NCBI RefSeq assembly: GCF_000269985.1
Contig: NC_016109.1
Coordinates: 4,774,001-4,838,000, forward strand
Length of the DNA: 64,000 nt
Direction: 5' to 3'
Origin: Kitasatospora setae KM-6054
Lineage (GTDB): Bacteria > Actinomycetota > Actinomycetes > Streptomycetales > Streptomycetaceae
Part shown: positions 48,170 to 57,012 of the stretch, one piece after another
How positions within the stretch are numbered: position 1 is the stretch's first letter
How the letters are laid out: each line of letters opens with the position of its first letter
Translations under genes and position numbers: made by a program
Notes under the pieces: model-generated
The model's input: the letters and a program-made list of their open reading frames with translations, nothing else
The model's database searches: none
Told to the model about the DNA's origin: nothing

Positions 48170-49516
48170 ATGCTCGGCAAGCTGACCGATTCCTTCACCA
48201 GCACCCTGTTCGGCCGGGTGGAGACCACCCGGCTGCCGGTGCGCACCTCCAGCGGCCAGGCGCAGGCGGTGTACCTGCCGACGGCGGCGCCCGGGCTGGG
48301 CGACTCCGGGGTGATCATCGGCCGCGAGGTGTACAGCGGCAAGGGCTACGTCTACGACCCGTTCCAGCTGTACGGCCAGCAGCTGCCGGCCCCGCACTGG
48401 CTGGTGCTGGGGGAGTCCGGCAACGGCAAGTCGGCGCTGGAGAAGACGTACGTGCTGCGGCAGTTGAGGTTCCGCGACCGCCAGGTGGTGGTGCTGGACG
48501 CGCAGGGCGAGGACGGCGTCGGCGAGTGGAACCTGATCGCGAACGCGCTGGGGATCAAGTCGATCCGGCTGGACCCGCTGGCGGCCCGGGACGGCGGCGT
48601 GAAGCTGAACCCGCTGGACCCGGCGATCACCACCACCGGCCAGCTGTCGCTGCTGCGCACCATCATCGAGGTGGCGATGGGCCGCGGCCTGGAGGAGCGG
48701 GCCGGCTTCGCGCTGAAGGCCGCGCACGCGCACGTGACGGCGACGGTGCGGCACCGCCAGCCGGTGCTGACCGACATCATCGACACGCTGCGCAGCCCCG
48801 ACCTGTCGGCGGTGGAGTCGCTGGGCGTGGAGGTCGGCGAGGTGCAGTCCTGGGGCCTGGACGTGGCGCTGGTGCTGGACCGGCTGGTCGACGGCGACCT
48901 GCGGGGCATGTTCGACGGGCCGACCTCGGCGGGCATCGACCTGGACGCGCCGCTGATCGTCTTCGACCTGTCGCACATCGACCGGAACTCGATCGCGATG
49001 CCGATCCTGATGGCGATCGTCGGGGTCTGGCTGGAGCACACCTGGCTGCGGCCGGACCGGGTGAAGCGGATCTTCCTGGTCGAGGAGGCCTGGCACATCA
49101 TCAACAGCCCGTTCGTGGCGCAGCTGTTCCAGCGGCTGCTGAAGTTCGGCCGCCGGCTGGGCCTGTCCTTCGTCGCGGTGGTGCACCACCTGTCGGACGT
49201 GGTGGACGGGGCGGCGGCGAAGGAGGCGTCGGCGATCCTGAAGATGTCCTCGACCCGGACGATCTACATGCAGAAGGCCGAGGAGGCCAGGGCCACCGGC
49301 CGGGTGCTCGGCCTGCCGCGCTGGGCGGTGGAGATCATCCCGACGCTGTCGCCCGGCATCGCGGTGTGGGACGTCAACGGCAACGTGCAGGTGGTCAAGC
49401 ACATCATCACCGAGGCCGAGAAGCCGCTGGTGTACACCGACCGGGCGATGACCGAGGACGCGGTGGCCGAGCGGGACCGGGCCGACCAGCAGTTGGCGGC
49501 GCAGCCCCGGATCTGA
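48170..49516 (+). CDS. VirB4-like ATPase of the T4SS-like operon
   Basis: 448 residues. Walker A GESGNGKSALEKTY (about 83-96), Walker B KRIFLVEEAWHII (about 299-311), then RRLGLSFVAVVHHLSDVVDG and a C-terminal arginine-finger region, all as in the ATPase half of VirB4/TraC/TraE. It lacks the long N-terminal domain, which the gene before it appears to supply. No relaxase, coupling protein or mating-pair outer part is encoded nearby. Confidence 0.83.
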   Translation: MLGKLTDSFTSTLFGRVETTRLPVRTSSGQAQAVYLPTAAPGLGDSGVIIGREVYSGKGYVYDPFQLYGQQLPAPHWLVLGESGNGKSALEKTYVLRQLRFRDRQVVVLDAQGEDGVGEWNLIANALGIKSIRLDPLAARDGGVKLNPLDPAITTTGQLSLLRTIIEVAMGRGLEERAGFALKAAHAHVTATVRHRQPVLTDIIDTLRSPDLSAVESLGVEVGEVQSWGLDVALVLDRLVDGDLRGMFDGPTSAGIDLDAPLIVFDLSHIDRNSIAMPILMAIVGVWLEHTWLRPDRVKRIFLVEEAWHIINSPFVAQLFQRLLKFGRRLGLSFVAVVHHLSDVVDGAAAKEASAILKMSSTRTIYMQKAEEARATGRVLGLPRWAVEIIPTLSPGIAVWDVNGNVQVVKHIITEAEKPLVYTDRAMTEDAVAERDRADQQLAAQPRI

Positions 49517-49678
49517 GCCGGGACGGGCGGGCGGACCGAGAGCGGGCAGACGAATCGTCAGGCCGTGGATACCAGCTCGTTACTCGCAGGTTCCTGACAG
49601 CTACGCGCGTTGACCCTAGGCTGCACCCTGACAACGCCAGGCCGCGCTGCCGCGGCCCCGACGGTCCAGGGGACACCC

Positions 49679-51484
49679 ATGCCCATTTCCGGTTCCACCG
49701 GCCGCCGTTCGACCGCCCTCGCGGTCGCCGCAGCCGCCGCGCTGTTCGGCACGATGGCCCTGCCGGCCACCGCCGAGGCCCACGGCCGCGGCCACGACAA
49801 GCCGAAGTACGAGGACCTGCAGCTCCTCGCCATCAACGACCTGCACGGCAACCTGGAGCCCCCGGCCGGTTCCTCGGGCACGATCACCGAGATCGACCCG
49901 GCCACCGGCAAGACCGTCGCCACCCCGGCCGGCGGCGCCGAGTACCTGGCGACCGCGCTGCGACAGGCCCGCGAGGGCCACCCGAACAGCCTGACCGTCG
50001 CGGCGGGCGACCTGATCGGCGCCAGCCCGCTGATCTCCGGCCTGTTCCACGACGAGCCGACCATCGAGGCGCTGAACGAGATCGGCCTGGACGTCACCTC
50101 GGTCGGCAACCACGAGTTCGACGAGGGCTCGGCCGAGCTGCTGCGCATGCAGAAGGGCGGCTGCCACCCGACCGACGGCTGCTACCAGGAGGGCCGGAGC
50201 TTCGAGGGCGCCGACTTCCGGTACCTGGCGGCGAACGTCACCAACGAGAAGACCGGCAAGCCGCTCCTCAAGCCGTACTGGGTGAAGAACGTCCACGGCG
50301 TCAAGGTCGGCTTCATCGGCGTGACCCTGGAGGGCACCCCGAACATCGTCACCGCCGAGGGCGTCAAGGGCCTCAAGTTCGGCAACGAGGTCACCACGAT
50401 CAACACGTACGCCGCCGAGCTGAAGAAGCAGGGCGTCAACTCGATCGTGGCGCTGATCCACGAGGGCGGCCTGCCCGCCAGCAACGTGTACAACTACGAC
50501 TGCGGCGCGGCCGGCGCGGGCGTCTCCGGCCCGATCGTGGACATCGCCAGGAAGATCGACCCGGCCGTCGGGGCGATCGTCACCGGCCACACCCACAACT
50601 CGTACGCCTGCACCATCCCGGACCCGGACGGCGTGCCGCGCTCGGTCACCAGCGCCGCCTCGTTCGGCCGGCTGTACACCGAGATCAACCTGAAGCTGGA
50701 CAAGCGCACCGGCGCCATCGTCCGCCCGTCGGTCACCGCCGCGAACCACGTGGTGCGCCGCGACCTGCCGAAGGCCGCGGACCTGACCGCGCTGATCGAC
50801 CGGTACCGGACGCTGGCCGCGCCGATCGCCAACCGGGCCACCGGCTACATCACCGCCGACATCAACGGCCGCGGCTCCACCGCGCTGGAGAAGCCGCTCG
50901 GCGACCTGATCGCCGACGCCCAGCTGGCCGGGCTCGCGCCCGCCGACAAGGGCGGCGCGCAGGTGGCCTTCATGAACCCCGGCGGCATCCGCGCCGACCT
51001 GGTGTACAAGGCGACCGGCGCCGAGGGCGACGGCGTGGTGACCTACGGCGAGGCGTTCGCCGTCCAGCCGTTCACCAACATGATGCAGGTCAAGACGCTG
51101 ACCGGCGCCCAGCTGGTGCAGGTCCTGCAGCAGCAGGTCTCCGGCTCCAACACCGCCTCCCCGAAGATCCTGCAGATCTCGGACAACCTGCGCTACACGC
51201 TCGACCTGAACCAGGCCGGCGCGGCCCGGGTGGTCGTCGACTCGATCCGGTTGAACGGCGCGCCGGTCGACCCGGCCGCGAACTACCGGGTCGCCGCGAA
51301 CGAGTTCCTGGCGGGCGGCGGCGACGGCTTCCCGGCCTTCGCGGCCGGCACCGACAAGCTGGTCGGCGCCTCCGACCTGGACGTCTTCAACGCCTACCTG
51401 ACCGGCCACAGTTCGGCGAGCGCCCCGATCGCGCCGCCGGCCGCGGACCGGATCAAGGTCATCGCGGTCGGCCAGACCGGCTGA
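49679..51484 (+). CDS. Secreted 5'-nucleotidase / UshA-like metallophosphoesterase
   Basis: 601 residues with a signal peptide (to about residue 35). The N-terminal metallophosphatase domain has NDLHGN (53-58), GNHEFD and GHTHNSYAC; the C-terminal 5'-nucleotidase domain has NPGGIRADL and GDGFPAFAAG. It would release phosphate from nucleotides outside the cell. PHO-box-like repeats are not evident upstream, but the phosphate island is close. Confidence 0.93.
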   Translation: MPISGSTGRRSTALAVAAAAALFGTMALPATAEAHGRGHDKPKYEDLQLLAINDLHGNLEPPAGSSGTITEIDPATGKTVATPAGGAEYLATALRQAREGHPNSLTVAAGDLIGASPLISGLFHDEPTIEALNEIGLDVTSVGNHEFDEGSAELLRMQKGGCHPTDGCYQEGRSFEGADFRYLAANVTNEKTGKPLLKPYWVKNVHGVKVGFIGVTLEGTPNIVTAEGVKGLKFGNEVTTINTYAAELKKQGVNSIVALIHEGGLPASNVYNYDCGAAGAGVSGPIVDIARKIDPAVGAIVTGHTHNSYACTIPDPDGVPRSVTSAASFGRLYTEINLKLDKRTGAIVRPSVTAANHVVRRDLPKAADLTALIDRYRTLAAPIANRATGYITADINGRGSTALEKPLGDLIADAQLAGLAPADKGGAQVAFMNPGGIRADLVYKATGAEGDGVVTYGEAFAVQPFTNMMQVKTLTGAQLVQVLQQQVSGSNTASPKILQISDNLRYTLDLNQAGAARVVVDSIRLNGAPVDPAANYRVAANEFLAGGGDGFPAFAAGTDKLVGASDLDVFNAYLTGHSSASAPIAPPAADRIKVIAVGQTG

Positions 51485-51498
51485 CCTGGCGCCACCCG

Positions 51499-51542
51499 GC
51501 GCCGGAGGGCGGGAGACCCGGTGGTGTCCCGCCCTCCGGCGC
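51499..51542. terminator. Bidirectional terminator after the nucleotidase
   Basis: Perfect 16-bp arms (51499-51514 and 51527-51542), 12-base loop, between the converging nucleotidase and histidine kinase genes. Confidence 0.85.
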
Positions 51543-51545
51543 GTC

Positions 51546-52994
51546 TCAGCGCGGGTCGTCCGGCTGCCCCGGCAGCACCAGCACCGCCTGCGTCCCCGCC
51601 CCGCCGTCCGGGGCCGGGCCGAGCGCGACCTGCCCGCCGGCGTCCCGGACGGTCTGCGCGACGATCGACAGGCCCAGGCCCGAGCCCGGCAGCTGCCGGG
51701 AGGACGGCGAGCGCCAGAACCGGTCGAACACGTACGGCAGTTCGTCCGCCGGGATGCCGGGGCCGCGGTCCCGGACCGTCAGCCGGCCCTCCCGCAGGGC
51801 GACGTCGACCGTCCCGGCGGGCGGCGAGTACTTCACCGCGTTGTCCAGCAGGTTGATCACCGCGCGCTCCAGCGCCGCCGGGTCCCCGTGCACGTACCAG
51901 GGCCGCACGTCGGTGTCGAAGACCAGCGACGGGCCGCGCAGCCGGCCCCGCTCCAGCGCCCGCCCGACCGTCTCGTGGAACGGCACCACCGTCCGCACCG
52001 CCTCCGGGTTCGGGGTGTCCGGCCGGGAGAGCTGCAGCAGGTCGCCGATCAGCACGGTCAGCTCCTGCATCTGGGCCTTCATGTTCCCCAACATCCGGGC
52101 CCGGGTCTCCGGCGGCAGCGCCCGCCCCTGCGCGTCCGAGCGGATCAGCAGGTCGACGTTGGTCCGCAGCGAGGTGAGCGGCGTGCGCAGCTCGTGGCCC
52201 GCGTCGGCGATCAGCCGGGTCTGCCGCTCCCGGGAGTTGGCGAGCGCGGTCGACATCGAGTTGAACGAGGTGGAGAGCCGGGCGATCTCGTCCTTCCCGT
52301 GGACCGGGATGGTGGTGCCGACCTCCTCGGTCCGGGCGATGTGCTCGATCAGGCCGGTCAGCTGGTCGACCGGCTTGAGCGCGGACCGGGCGACCAGCCG
52401 CCCGGCGACACCGGCACCGATCACGCCGAGCCCGGCCACGCCGGTCATCAGGAAGGCGAGGCTGCGCAGCGAGTCCTCGACGTCCTGGAGGGGGAGGGCG
52501 GTGAGCAGGACGGCGGACTTGCCGTCGATGGTGGTCGAGCCGCCCCAGATCCGGACCATCGCGGGGGTGCCGTCGGTGTAGCTGCCCTCGCGGTAGACCG
52601 GTTTGCCGGTGGACGCGGTGAGGTCGTCGTCGGTGTACCGGATGACCTTGCTGGACTGCGGGGGGAAGCAGACCGTGCCGTCGGCAACGATGAACTGGTT
52701 GTCGTACTTGTTCTGGTGGAAGGGCAGCCGTCCCTCCGCGGCCGCGGCGGCCTTCGCCAGCGCGGCCGTCGGGGTGGAGGCACAGGCCACCCGGGACTGG
52801 TTCGGCGCCCCCGGTGGTTCGGCGTCCTTCAGCGACTGCTGCACCTGCCCGTACAGCGTGTTCCGGACGAGCAGCCAGCAGGCCACCGCCGCGACCGCGA
52901 TCGCCACCGCCACCGCGGCGGCGGTGAGCATGGCCAGCCTGCTCCGCAGCGACCTGCCGCGGAACCACCCCGTGAGCCGGCCGATGAGCCTCAT
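51546..52994 (-). CDS. Sensor histidine kinase, MprB-like
   Basis: 482 residues. Two membrane helices (about 22-45 and 178-200) enclose an extracellular sensor of about 130 residues with three Cys. A HAMP domain follows, then the H-box DAGHELRTPLTSLRTNVDLL, N-box NLLDNAVKYSP and G-boxes RDRGPGIP and GSGLGLSI. Its start overlaps the regulator stop (ATGA). The close pairing with a HtrA-like protease gene matches MprAB-PepD of mycobacteria, which senses envelope stress. Confidence 0.93.
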   Translation of the reverse strand: MRLIGRLTGWFRGRSLRSRLAMLTAAAVAVAIAVAAVACWLLVRNTLYGQVQQSLKDAEPPGAPNQSRVACASTPTAALAKAAAAAEGRLPFHQNKYDNQFIVADGTVCFPPQSSKVIRYTDDDLTASTGKPVYREGSYTDGTPAMVRIWGGSTTIDGKSAVLLTALPLQDVEDSLRSLAFLMTGVAGLGVIGAGVAGRLVARSALKPVDQLTGLIEHIARTEEVGTTIPVHGKDEIARLSTSFNSMSTALANSRERQTRLIADAGHELRTPLTSLRTNVDLLIRSDAQGRALPPETRARMLGNMKAQMQELTVLIGDLLQLSRPDTPNPEAVRTVVPFHETVGRALERGRLRGPSLVFDTDVRPWYVHGDPAALERAVINLLDNAVKYSPPAGTVDVALREGRLTVRDRGPGIPADELPYVFDRFWRSPSSRQLPGSGLGLSIVAQTVRDAGGQVALGPAPDGGAGTQAVLVLPGQPDDPR

Positions 52995-53761
52995 GCCGCG
53001 GCGCCGGTCGCGGCGCGCAGCGCGTAGCCGACGCCGCGGACCGTCTGGATGATCCGGGGCATGCCGTGCTGCTCGGTCTTGCGGCGCAGGTACATCACGT
53101 AGACGTCGAGGGAGTTGGAGGAGGGCTCGAAGTCGAAGCCCCAGACGGCCTTGAGGATCTGCTCGCGGGTGAGGACCTGGCGCGGGTGCGAGAGGAACAT
53201 CTCCAGCAGCATGAACTCGGTGCGGGTCAGTTCGATGGTGTGGCCGCCGCGGGTGACCTCGCGGGTGGCGGTGTTCATCCGGAGGTCGGCGAAGGAGAGC
53301 ACCTCGCCGCCGTCCTCGTCGGCGGCGGTGCGGGCGGCGGCCTCCGCGGCGAGCGCGTTGCGGCGCAGCAGGGCGCGGACCCGGGCGAGCAGTTCGTCGA
53401 GTTCGAAGGGCTTGGCCAGGTAGTCGTCGGCGCCGACGTCCAGGCCGGTGACCCGGTCGCCGACGGCGTCGCGGGCGGTGAGCATCAGCACGGGCACGGT
53501 GTCGCCGCGGGAGCGCATCCGGCGGACGGCGGTGAGGCCGTCCATCCGGGGCATCATGATGTCCAGCAGCACCAGGTCGGGGCGGTCGCGCTCGACGGCG
53601 GCCAGCGCCTCGTAGCCGTCGGTGGCGGTGGCGACCTGGTACCCCTCGAAGGCGAGGCTGGATTCCAGCGCGTCGCGCAGCGCGGGTTCGTCGTCGACCA
53701 CGAGGACGCGGGCACCGCTGGTCGCCTCGGCGGGTGTGCGGTCGTCGGCGGGGGGAGTCAT
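52991..53761 (-). CDS. OmpR-family response regulator, MprA-like
   Basis: 256 residues. Receiver domain with acidic pocket DDE, phosphoacceptor Asp in LVLLDIMMPRMDG and Lys in LAKPF; winged-helix domain ending TVRGVGYALRA with recognition helix SSNSLDVYVMYLRRK. It is the first gene of the two-gene operon and lies 72 bases downstream of the protease gene on the same strand, so all three may be co-expressed. Confidence 0.95.
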   Translation of the reverse strand: MTPPADDRTPAEATSGARVLVVDDEPALRDALESSLAFEGYQVATATDGYEALAAVERDRPDLVLLDIMMPRMDGLTAVRRMRSRGDTVPVLMLTARDAVGDRVTGLDVGADDYLAKPFELDELLARVRALLRRNALAAEAAARTAADEDGGEVLSFADLRMNTATREVTRGGHTIELTRTEFMLLEMFLSHPRQVLTREQILKAVWGFDFEPSSNSLDVYVMYLRRKTEQHGMPRIIQTVRGVGYALRAATGAAA

Positions 53762-53833
53762 CGGCGCGGGCCCTTTCTGAGTCCGGTGCGGTCCTGGCCA
53801 TTGTCCGTCGGGCGGGGACGGATCGGGCGGGTG

Positions 53834-54931
53834 TCAGAGGGTCTGGCCGGCCTGCATCCGGGACAGGACCTGCTTGACGCTGTTGATCGGGATGGCGAAG
53901 CCGAGGCCGACGCTGCCGGCGTCGGAGCTGCCGGTCGAGCCGGAGCCGGCGGCCGAGTACATCGCCGAGTTGAGGCCGATGACCTGCCCGGCGGCGTTGA
54001 TCAGCGGGCCGCCCGAGTTGCCGGGGTTGAGCGCGGCGTCGGTCTGCAGCGCCCGGTAGGTGGCGGTGTCGGACGAGGAGGACGAACCCGAGGAGCCGCG
54101 CTGGCCGGGCAGGTTCGGGAAGCCGAAGCCGCCGTTGTTGCTGGTGGTGCTCTCGCCGACCTGGACGGAGACCTGCCGGTCCTTGGCGGAGACGATGCCC
54201 GAGGTGACGGTGCCGGTGAGGCCCTCCGGGTTGCCGATCGCGACCACCGGGTCACCGACGGCGGTGCCGTCGGAGTCGCCGAGGACGGCGGTGGTCAGGC
54301 CGCTGACGCCGGACGCGGTGATCACGGCGGTGTCCAGCGACTTGTCGGTGCCGGTGACCCGCGCCTCGGCGGTGGAGCCGTCCTGGAAGGCGACGGTCAG
54401 CTGTCCGCCGCCGGAGACCGCGCCGGAGACCACGTGGTAGTTGGTGAGGATCTGGCCGTCGGCGGTGAGCACCACGCCGGTGCCGGTGGCGGTGCCGCTG
54501 CCGGTCTTGACGGTGATCTGCACGACGGCGGGGGAGACCGCGGCGGCGATCGCCGAGACGTTCGCGCTGCCGTCGGCGTTCGCCGAGACCGGGCGGACCA
54601 GGGTGCTGCTCGCGCTGCCGGAGCCGGAGCCGTCGTCGGCGAGCGCGCCGCCGGTGACGCCGCCGACCAGCGCGGCGAGCGCGGCGACGGCGGTGGCCAG
54701 GGCGAGCCGGCCGCGCAGCAGGCCGCGGCGGGCGCGGTGCCCGGCGGGGGCGGGCGCGGGGGCCGGGTCGGGGCCGTAGAGCACGACGCCGGTGCCGGTG
54801 CCCGGGGCGGCGGGCGGCACCGCCGGGTAGGCGGCTTCCGGGTGGGGGGCGTACGGCGGCCGCGGCGGGAGCCGGCCCGCGCCGCCGTCCCGGGGGTGGG
54901 GCTCGTGGGTGCTGCGGTGCTGTTCGCTCAT
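53834..54931 (-). CDS. Membrane-anchored HtrA-like serine protease without PDZ domain
   Basis: 365 residues from ATG 54931. A Pro-rich cytoplasmic part, one membrane helix (about 70-95), then a trypsin-like domain with His in LTNYHVVSG, Asp in KSLDTAVI and Ser in LNPGNSGGPL. The protein ends soon after INSVKQVLSRM, so the PDZ domain usual in HtrA/PepD is missing. An inserted Gly/Ser-rich loop (GQRGSSGSSSSSD) lies before the catalytic Ser. It is likely an envelope-stress protease controlled by the neighbouring two-component system. Confidence 0.9.
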   Translation of the reverse strand: MSEQHRSTHEPHPRDGGAGRLPPRPPYAPHPEAAYPAVPPAAPGTGTGVVLYGPDPAPAPAPAGHRARRGLLRGRLALATAVAALAALVGGVTGGALADDGSGSGSASSTLVRPVSANADGSANVSAIAAAVSPAVVQITVKTGSGTATGTGVVLTADGQILTNYHVVSGAVSGGGQLTVAFQDGSTAEARVTGTDKSLDTAVITASGVSGLTTAVLGDSDGTAVGDPVVAIGNPEGLTGTVTSGIVSAKDRQVSVQVGESTTSNNGGFGFPNLPGQRGSSGSSSSSDTATYRALQTDAALNPGNSGGPLINAAGQVIGLNSAMYSAAGSGSTGSSDAGSVGLGFAIPINSVKQVLSRMQAGQTL

Positions 54932-54952
54932 GACGACCACGTTCCGCCCGCT

Positions 54953-54969
54953 GGATGAAGAGCGGATGA
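54953..54969 (-). promoter_or_regulatory. Direct repeat upstream of the protease gene, possible regulator site
   Basis: GGATGA occurs twice (54953-54958 and 54964-54969) with an 11-bp period, 22 bases upstream of the protease start. An 11-bp spaced direct repeat is the usual site form of OmpR-type regulators. Confidence 0.4.
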
Positions 54970-54988
54970 GAGGGCGGTACAGGTTCCC

Positions 54989-55009
54989 CGAGAAGCGCGT
55001 CAGCTTCTC
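54989..55009 (-). terminator. Weak hairpin after the LacI gene
   Basis: GAGAAGC at the left (54990-54996) pairs with GCTTCTC (55003-55009), six-base loop, 48 bases beyond the stop of the LacI-family gene on the minus strand. Confidence 0.4.
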
Positions 55010-55057
55010 ATAAAGCCTGGTCAGGCCGGTGATCGGCCGGGGGCGCGGAGCCGCAGG

Positions 55058-56113
55058 TCAGACCTGGTGGCCGTGGTCGTCGGGGCCGCCGCAGCCGCAG
55101 GAGCGCCGGACGACCAGCCGGGACGGGAACTTGCGGACCCGCTCGGTGTCGCTGCCGGGCACCATCAGCGAGTCGTCGAGGACCAGGTCGACGGCGGCCC
55201 GGGCCATCGCGTCCCGGTCGGAGGCGACGGTGGTCAGCGGCGGGGAGGCGAACGCGGCCTCCGGGATGTCGTCGAAGCCGACCACCGCGAGGTCCTCGGG
55301 GATCCGCAGGCCGAGCTCCTGGGCGGCCCGGAGCACGCCGATCGCCTGGTCGTCGGTGGAGCAGAAGACGGCGGGCGGCCGCCGGTCGGAGCCGAGCAGG
55401 TCGAGTGCGACCTGGTAGGCGCCGTAACGGTGGAACGGGGCGTCGACCAGGTGCGGTTCGGTGGGCAGGCCGTGCGCGGCCATCGCCAGCTCCCAGCCGG
55501 CCACGTGGTCGATCACCGGGTCGCCGGGGGCGGGGGACTCGACCGGGCCGCCGAAGCAGGCCACGTACGGGTGCCCGTGCACCTCCAGCAGGTGGCGGAC
55601 GATCAGCTCGGAGCCGCCGATGTCGTCGGTGACCACGGCGACGTCGTCGATCGCCTCGGGGCGGCGGTGCAGCAGCACCACCTTGGCGCCCTCCATGGCG
55701 GCGAACTCCTCGGCGGCGCGCTGCGAGGGGCCCTGGCTGACCAGGATCAGGCCGGAGACCCGCATGCCGAGGAAGGCGCGGACGTAGTGCACCTCGCGGT
55801 CGTCCACGTAGTCGGAGTTGCCGATCAGCACCAGCTTGCCGCGCTCGGAGGCGGCGCGTTCCACCGCGTGCGCCATCTCGGCGAAGAACGGCTGCCGGGC
55901 GTCCGGGACGACCATGCCGATCAGGTTGGTGCGCCGCGAGGCCATCGCCTGGGCGACCGAGTTCGGCCGGTACCCGAGCTGCTCGATCGCGGCGAGCACC
56001 TTCTCCCTGGTGGCCGGGGCGACCGGCCGGGGACCGTTGTTGATCACATAGCTGACGACCGCCGTCGAGGTGCCAGCCAGTCGGGCTACGTCGTCGCGCG
56101 TCACCTTGGCCAC
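55058..56113 (-). CDS. LacI-family transcriptional regulator
   Basis: 351 residues. Helix-turn-helix and hinge at 5-60 (TRDDVARLAGTSTAVVSYVI, then RPNSVAQAMASRRTNLIGMV) and a periplasmic-binding-protein-like sensor domain (DARQPFFAEMAHAVER, STDDQAIGVLRAAQELG, VGFDDIPEAAFASPPLTTV). The C-terminus SCGCGGPDDHGH has two Cys and two His, which is unusual and could bind metal. No sugar transporter or catabolic gene is adjacent, so the ligand is unknown. Confidence 0.92.
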   Translation of the reverse strand: MAKVTRDDVARLAGTSTAVVSYVINNGPRPVAPATREKVLAAIEQLGYRPNSVAQAMASRRTNLIGMVVPDARQPFFAEMAHAVERAASERGKLVLIGNSDYVDDREVHYVRAFLGMRVSGLILVSQGPSQRAAEEFAAMEGAKVVLLHRRPEAIDDVAVVTDDIGGSELIVRHLLEVHGHPYVACFGGPVESPAPGDPVIDHVAGWELAMAAHGLPTEPHLVDAPFHRYGAYQVALDLLGSDRRPPAVFCSTDDQAIGVLRAAQELGLRIPEDLAVVGFDDIPEAAFASPPLTTVASDRDAMARAAVDLVLDDSLMVPGSDTERVRKFPSRLVVRRSCGCGGPDDHGHQV

Positions 56114-56262
56114 GGGGGGAGTCTACGCGGGTGGTTCACCTCCCGGATCCGGGGTGACACCTGGTGGGACGGTGCTTTCGGGACCGAACCGGGCAAAGCC
56201 GGACGAGAGTTCCCGCGGGGCCGGGCGAGTGCCTGTCGAGGTGCGGCCCGCCCGGCCCGCCG

Positions 56263-57012
56263 TCAGCGCTCCTGCCGGGTGCCGGCCCGGTCCGGTTCGG
56301 CCCGGTCGGCCCGTTCGCCCCGGTCGGTGCCCTTGTCGGCCCGCTCGGGCACCACGAAGCGGTAGCCGACGTTGCGCACGGTGCCGATCAACTGCTCGTT
56401 CTCGACGCCGAGTTTGGCCCGCAGCCGGCGGACGTGCACGTCGACGGTGCGGGTGCCGCCGAAGTAGTCGTAGCCCCACACCTCCTGGAGCAGCTGGGCC
56501 CGGGTGAAGACCCGGCCGGGGTGTTGGGCCAGGTACTTGAGCAGCTCGAACTCCTTGAAGGTGAGGTCGAGGACGCGGCCCTTCAGCTTGGCGGAGTAGG
56601 TGGCCTCGTCGACCGAGAGGTCGCCGTTGCGGATCTCCATCGGGCTGTCGTCGGTGGCGGCGTTCAGCCGGCCCAGGGCGAGCCGCAGCCGGGCCTCGAC
56701 CTCGGCCGGTCCGGCGGTGTCGAGCAGCACGTCGTCGACGCCCCAGTCGGCGGTGACGGCGGCCAGGCCGCCCTCGGTGACCACCAGGATCAGCGGGCTG
56801 CCGATGCCGGTGGAGCGCAGCAGCTGGCACAGGCTGCGGATCTGCGGCAGGTCGCGCCGGCCGTCGACCAGGATCACGTCGGCGCTCGGGGTGTCGACCA
56901 GGGCGGACCCCTCGGCGGGGGCCACCCGGACGCTGTGCAGCAGCAGTCCGAGGGCGGGCAGCACCTCGGCGGAGGGTTGCAGGGCGTTGGTCAGCAGGAG
57001 CAGTGAACTCAT
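56263..57012 (-). CDS. glnR: Nitrogen regulator GlnR
   Basis: 249 residues, OmpR-type. The receiver domain is atypical: the usual acidic pocket is lost but Asp50 (VILVDGR) remains, as in known GlnR proteins, which work as unphosphorylated dimers. The winged helix (LTFKEFELLKYLAQHPGRVF, GGTRTVDVHVRRLRAKL, GTVRNVGYRFV) is highly typical. A charged Arg/Glu/Asp tail of 25 residues ends the protein. GlnR controls glutamine synthetase, ammonium transport and nitrate use. No GlnR site (GTnAC repeats) is obvious nearby. It is a single-gene unit. Confidence 0.92.
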   Translation of the reverse strand: MSSLLLLTNALQPSAEVLPALGLLLHSVRVAPAEGSALVDTPSADVILVDGRRDLPQIRSLCQLLRSTGIGSPLILVVTEGGLAAVTADWGVDDVLLDTAGPAEVEARLRLALGRLNAATDDSPMEIRNGDLSVDEATYSAKLKGRVLDLTFKEFELLKYLAQHPGRVFTRAQLLQEVWGYDYFGGTRTVDVHVRRLRAKLGVENEQLIGTVRNVGYRFVVPERADKGTDRGERADRAEPDRAGTRQER

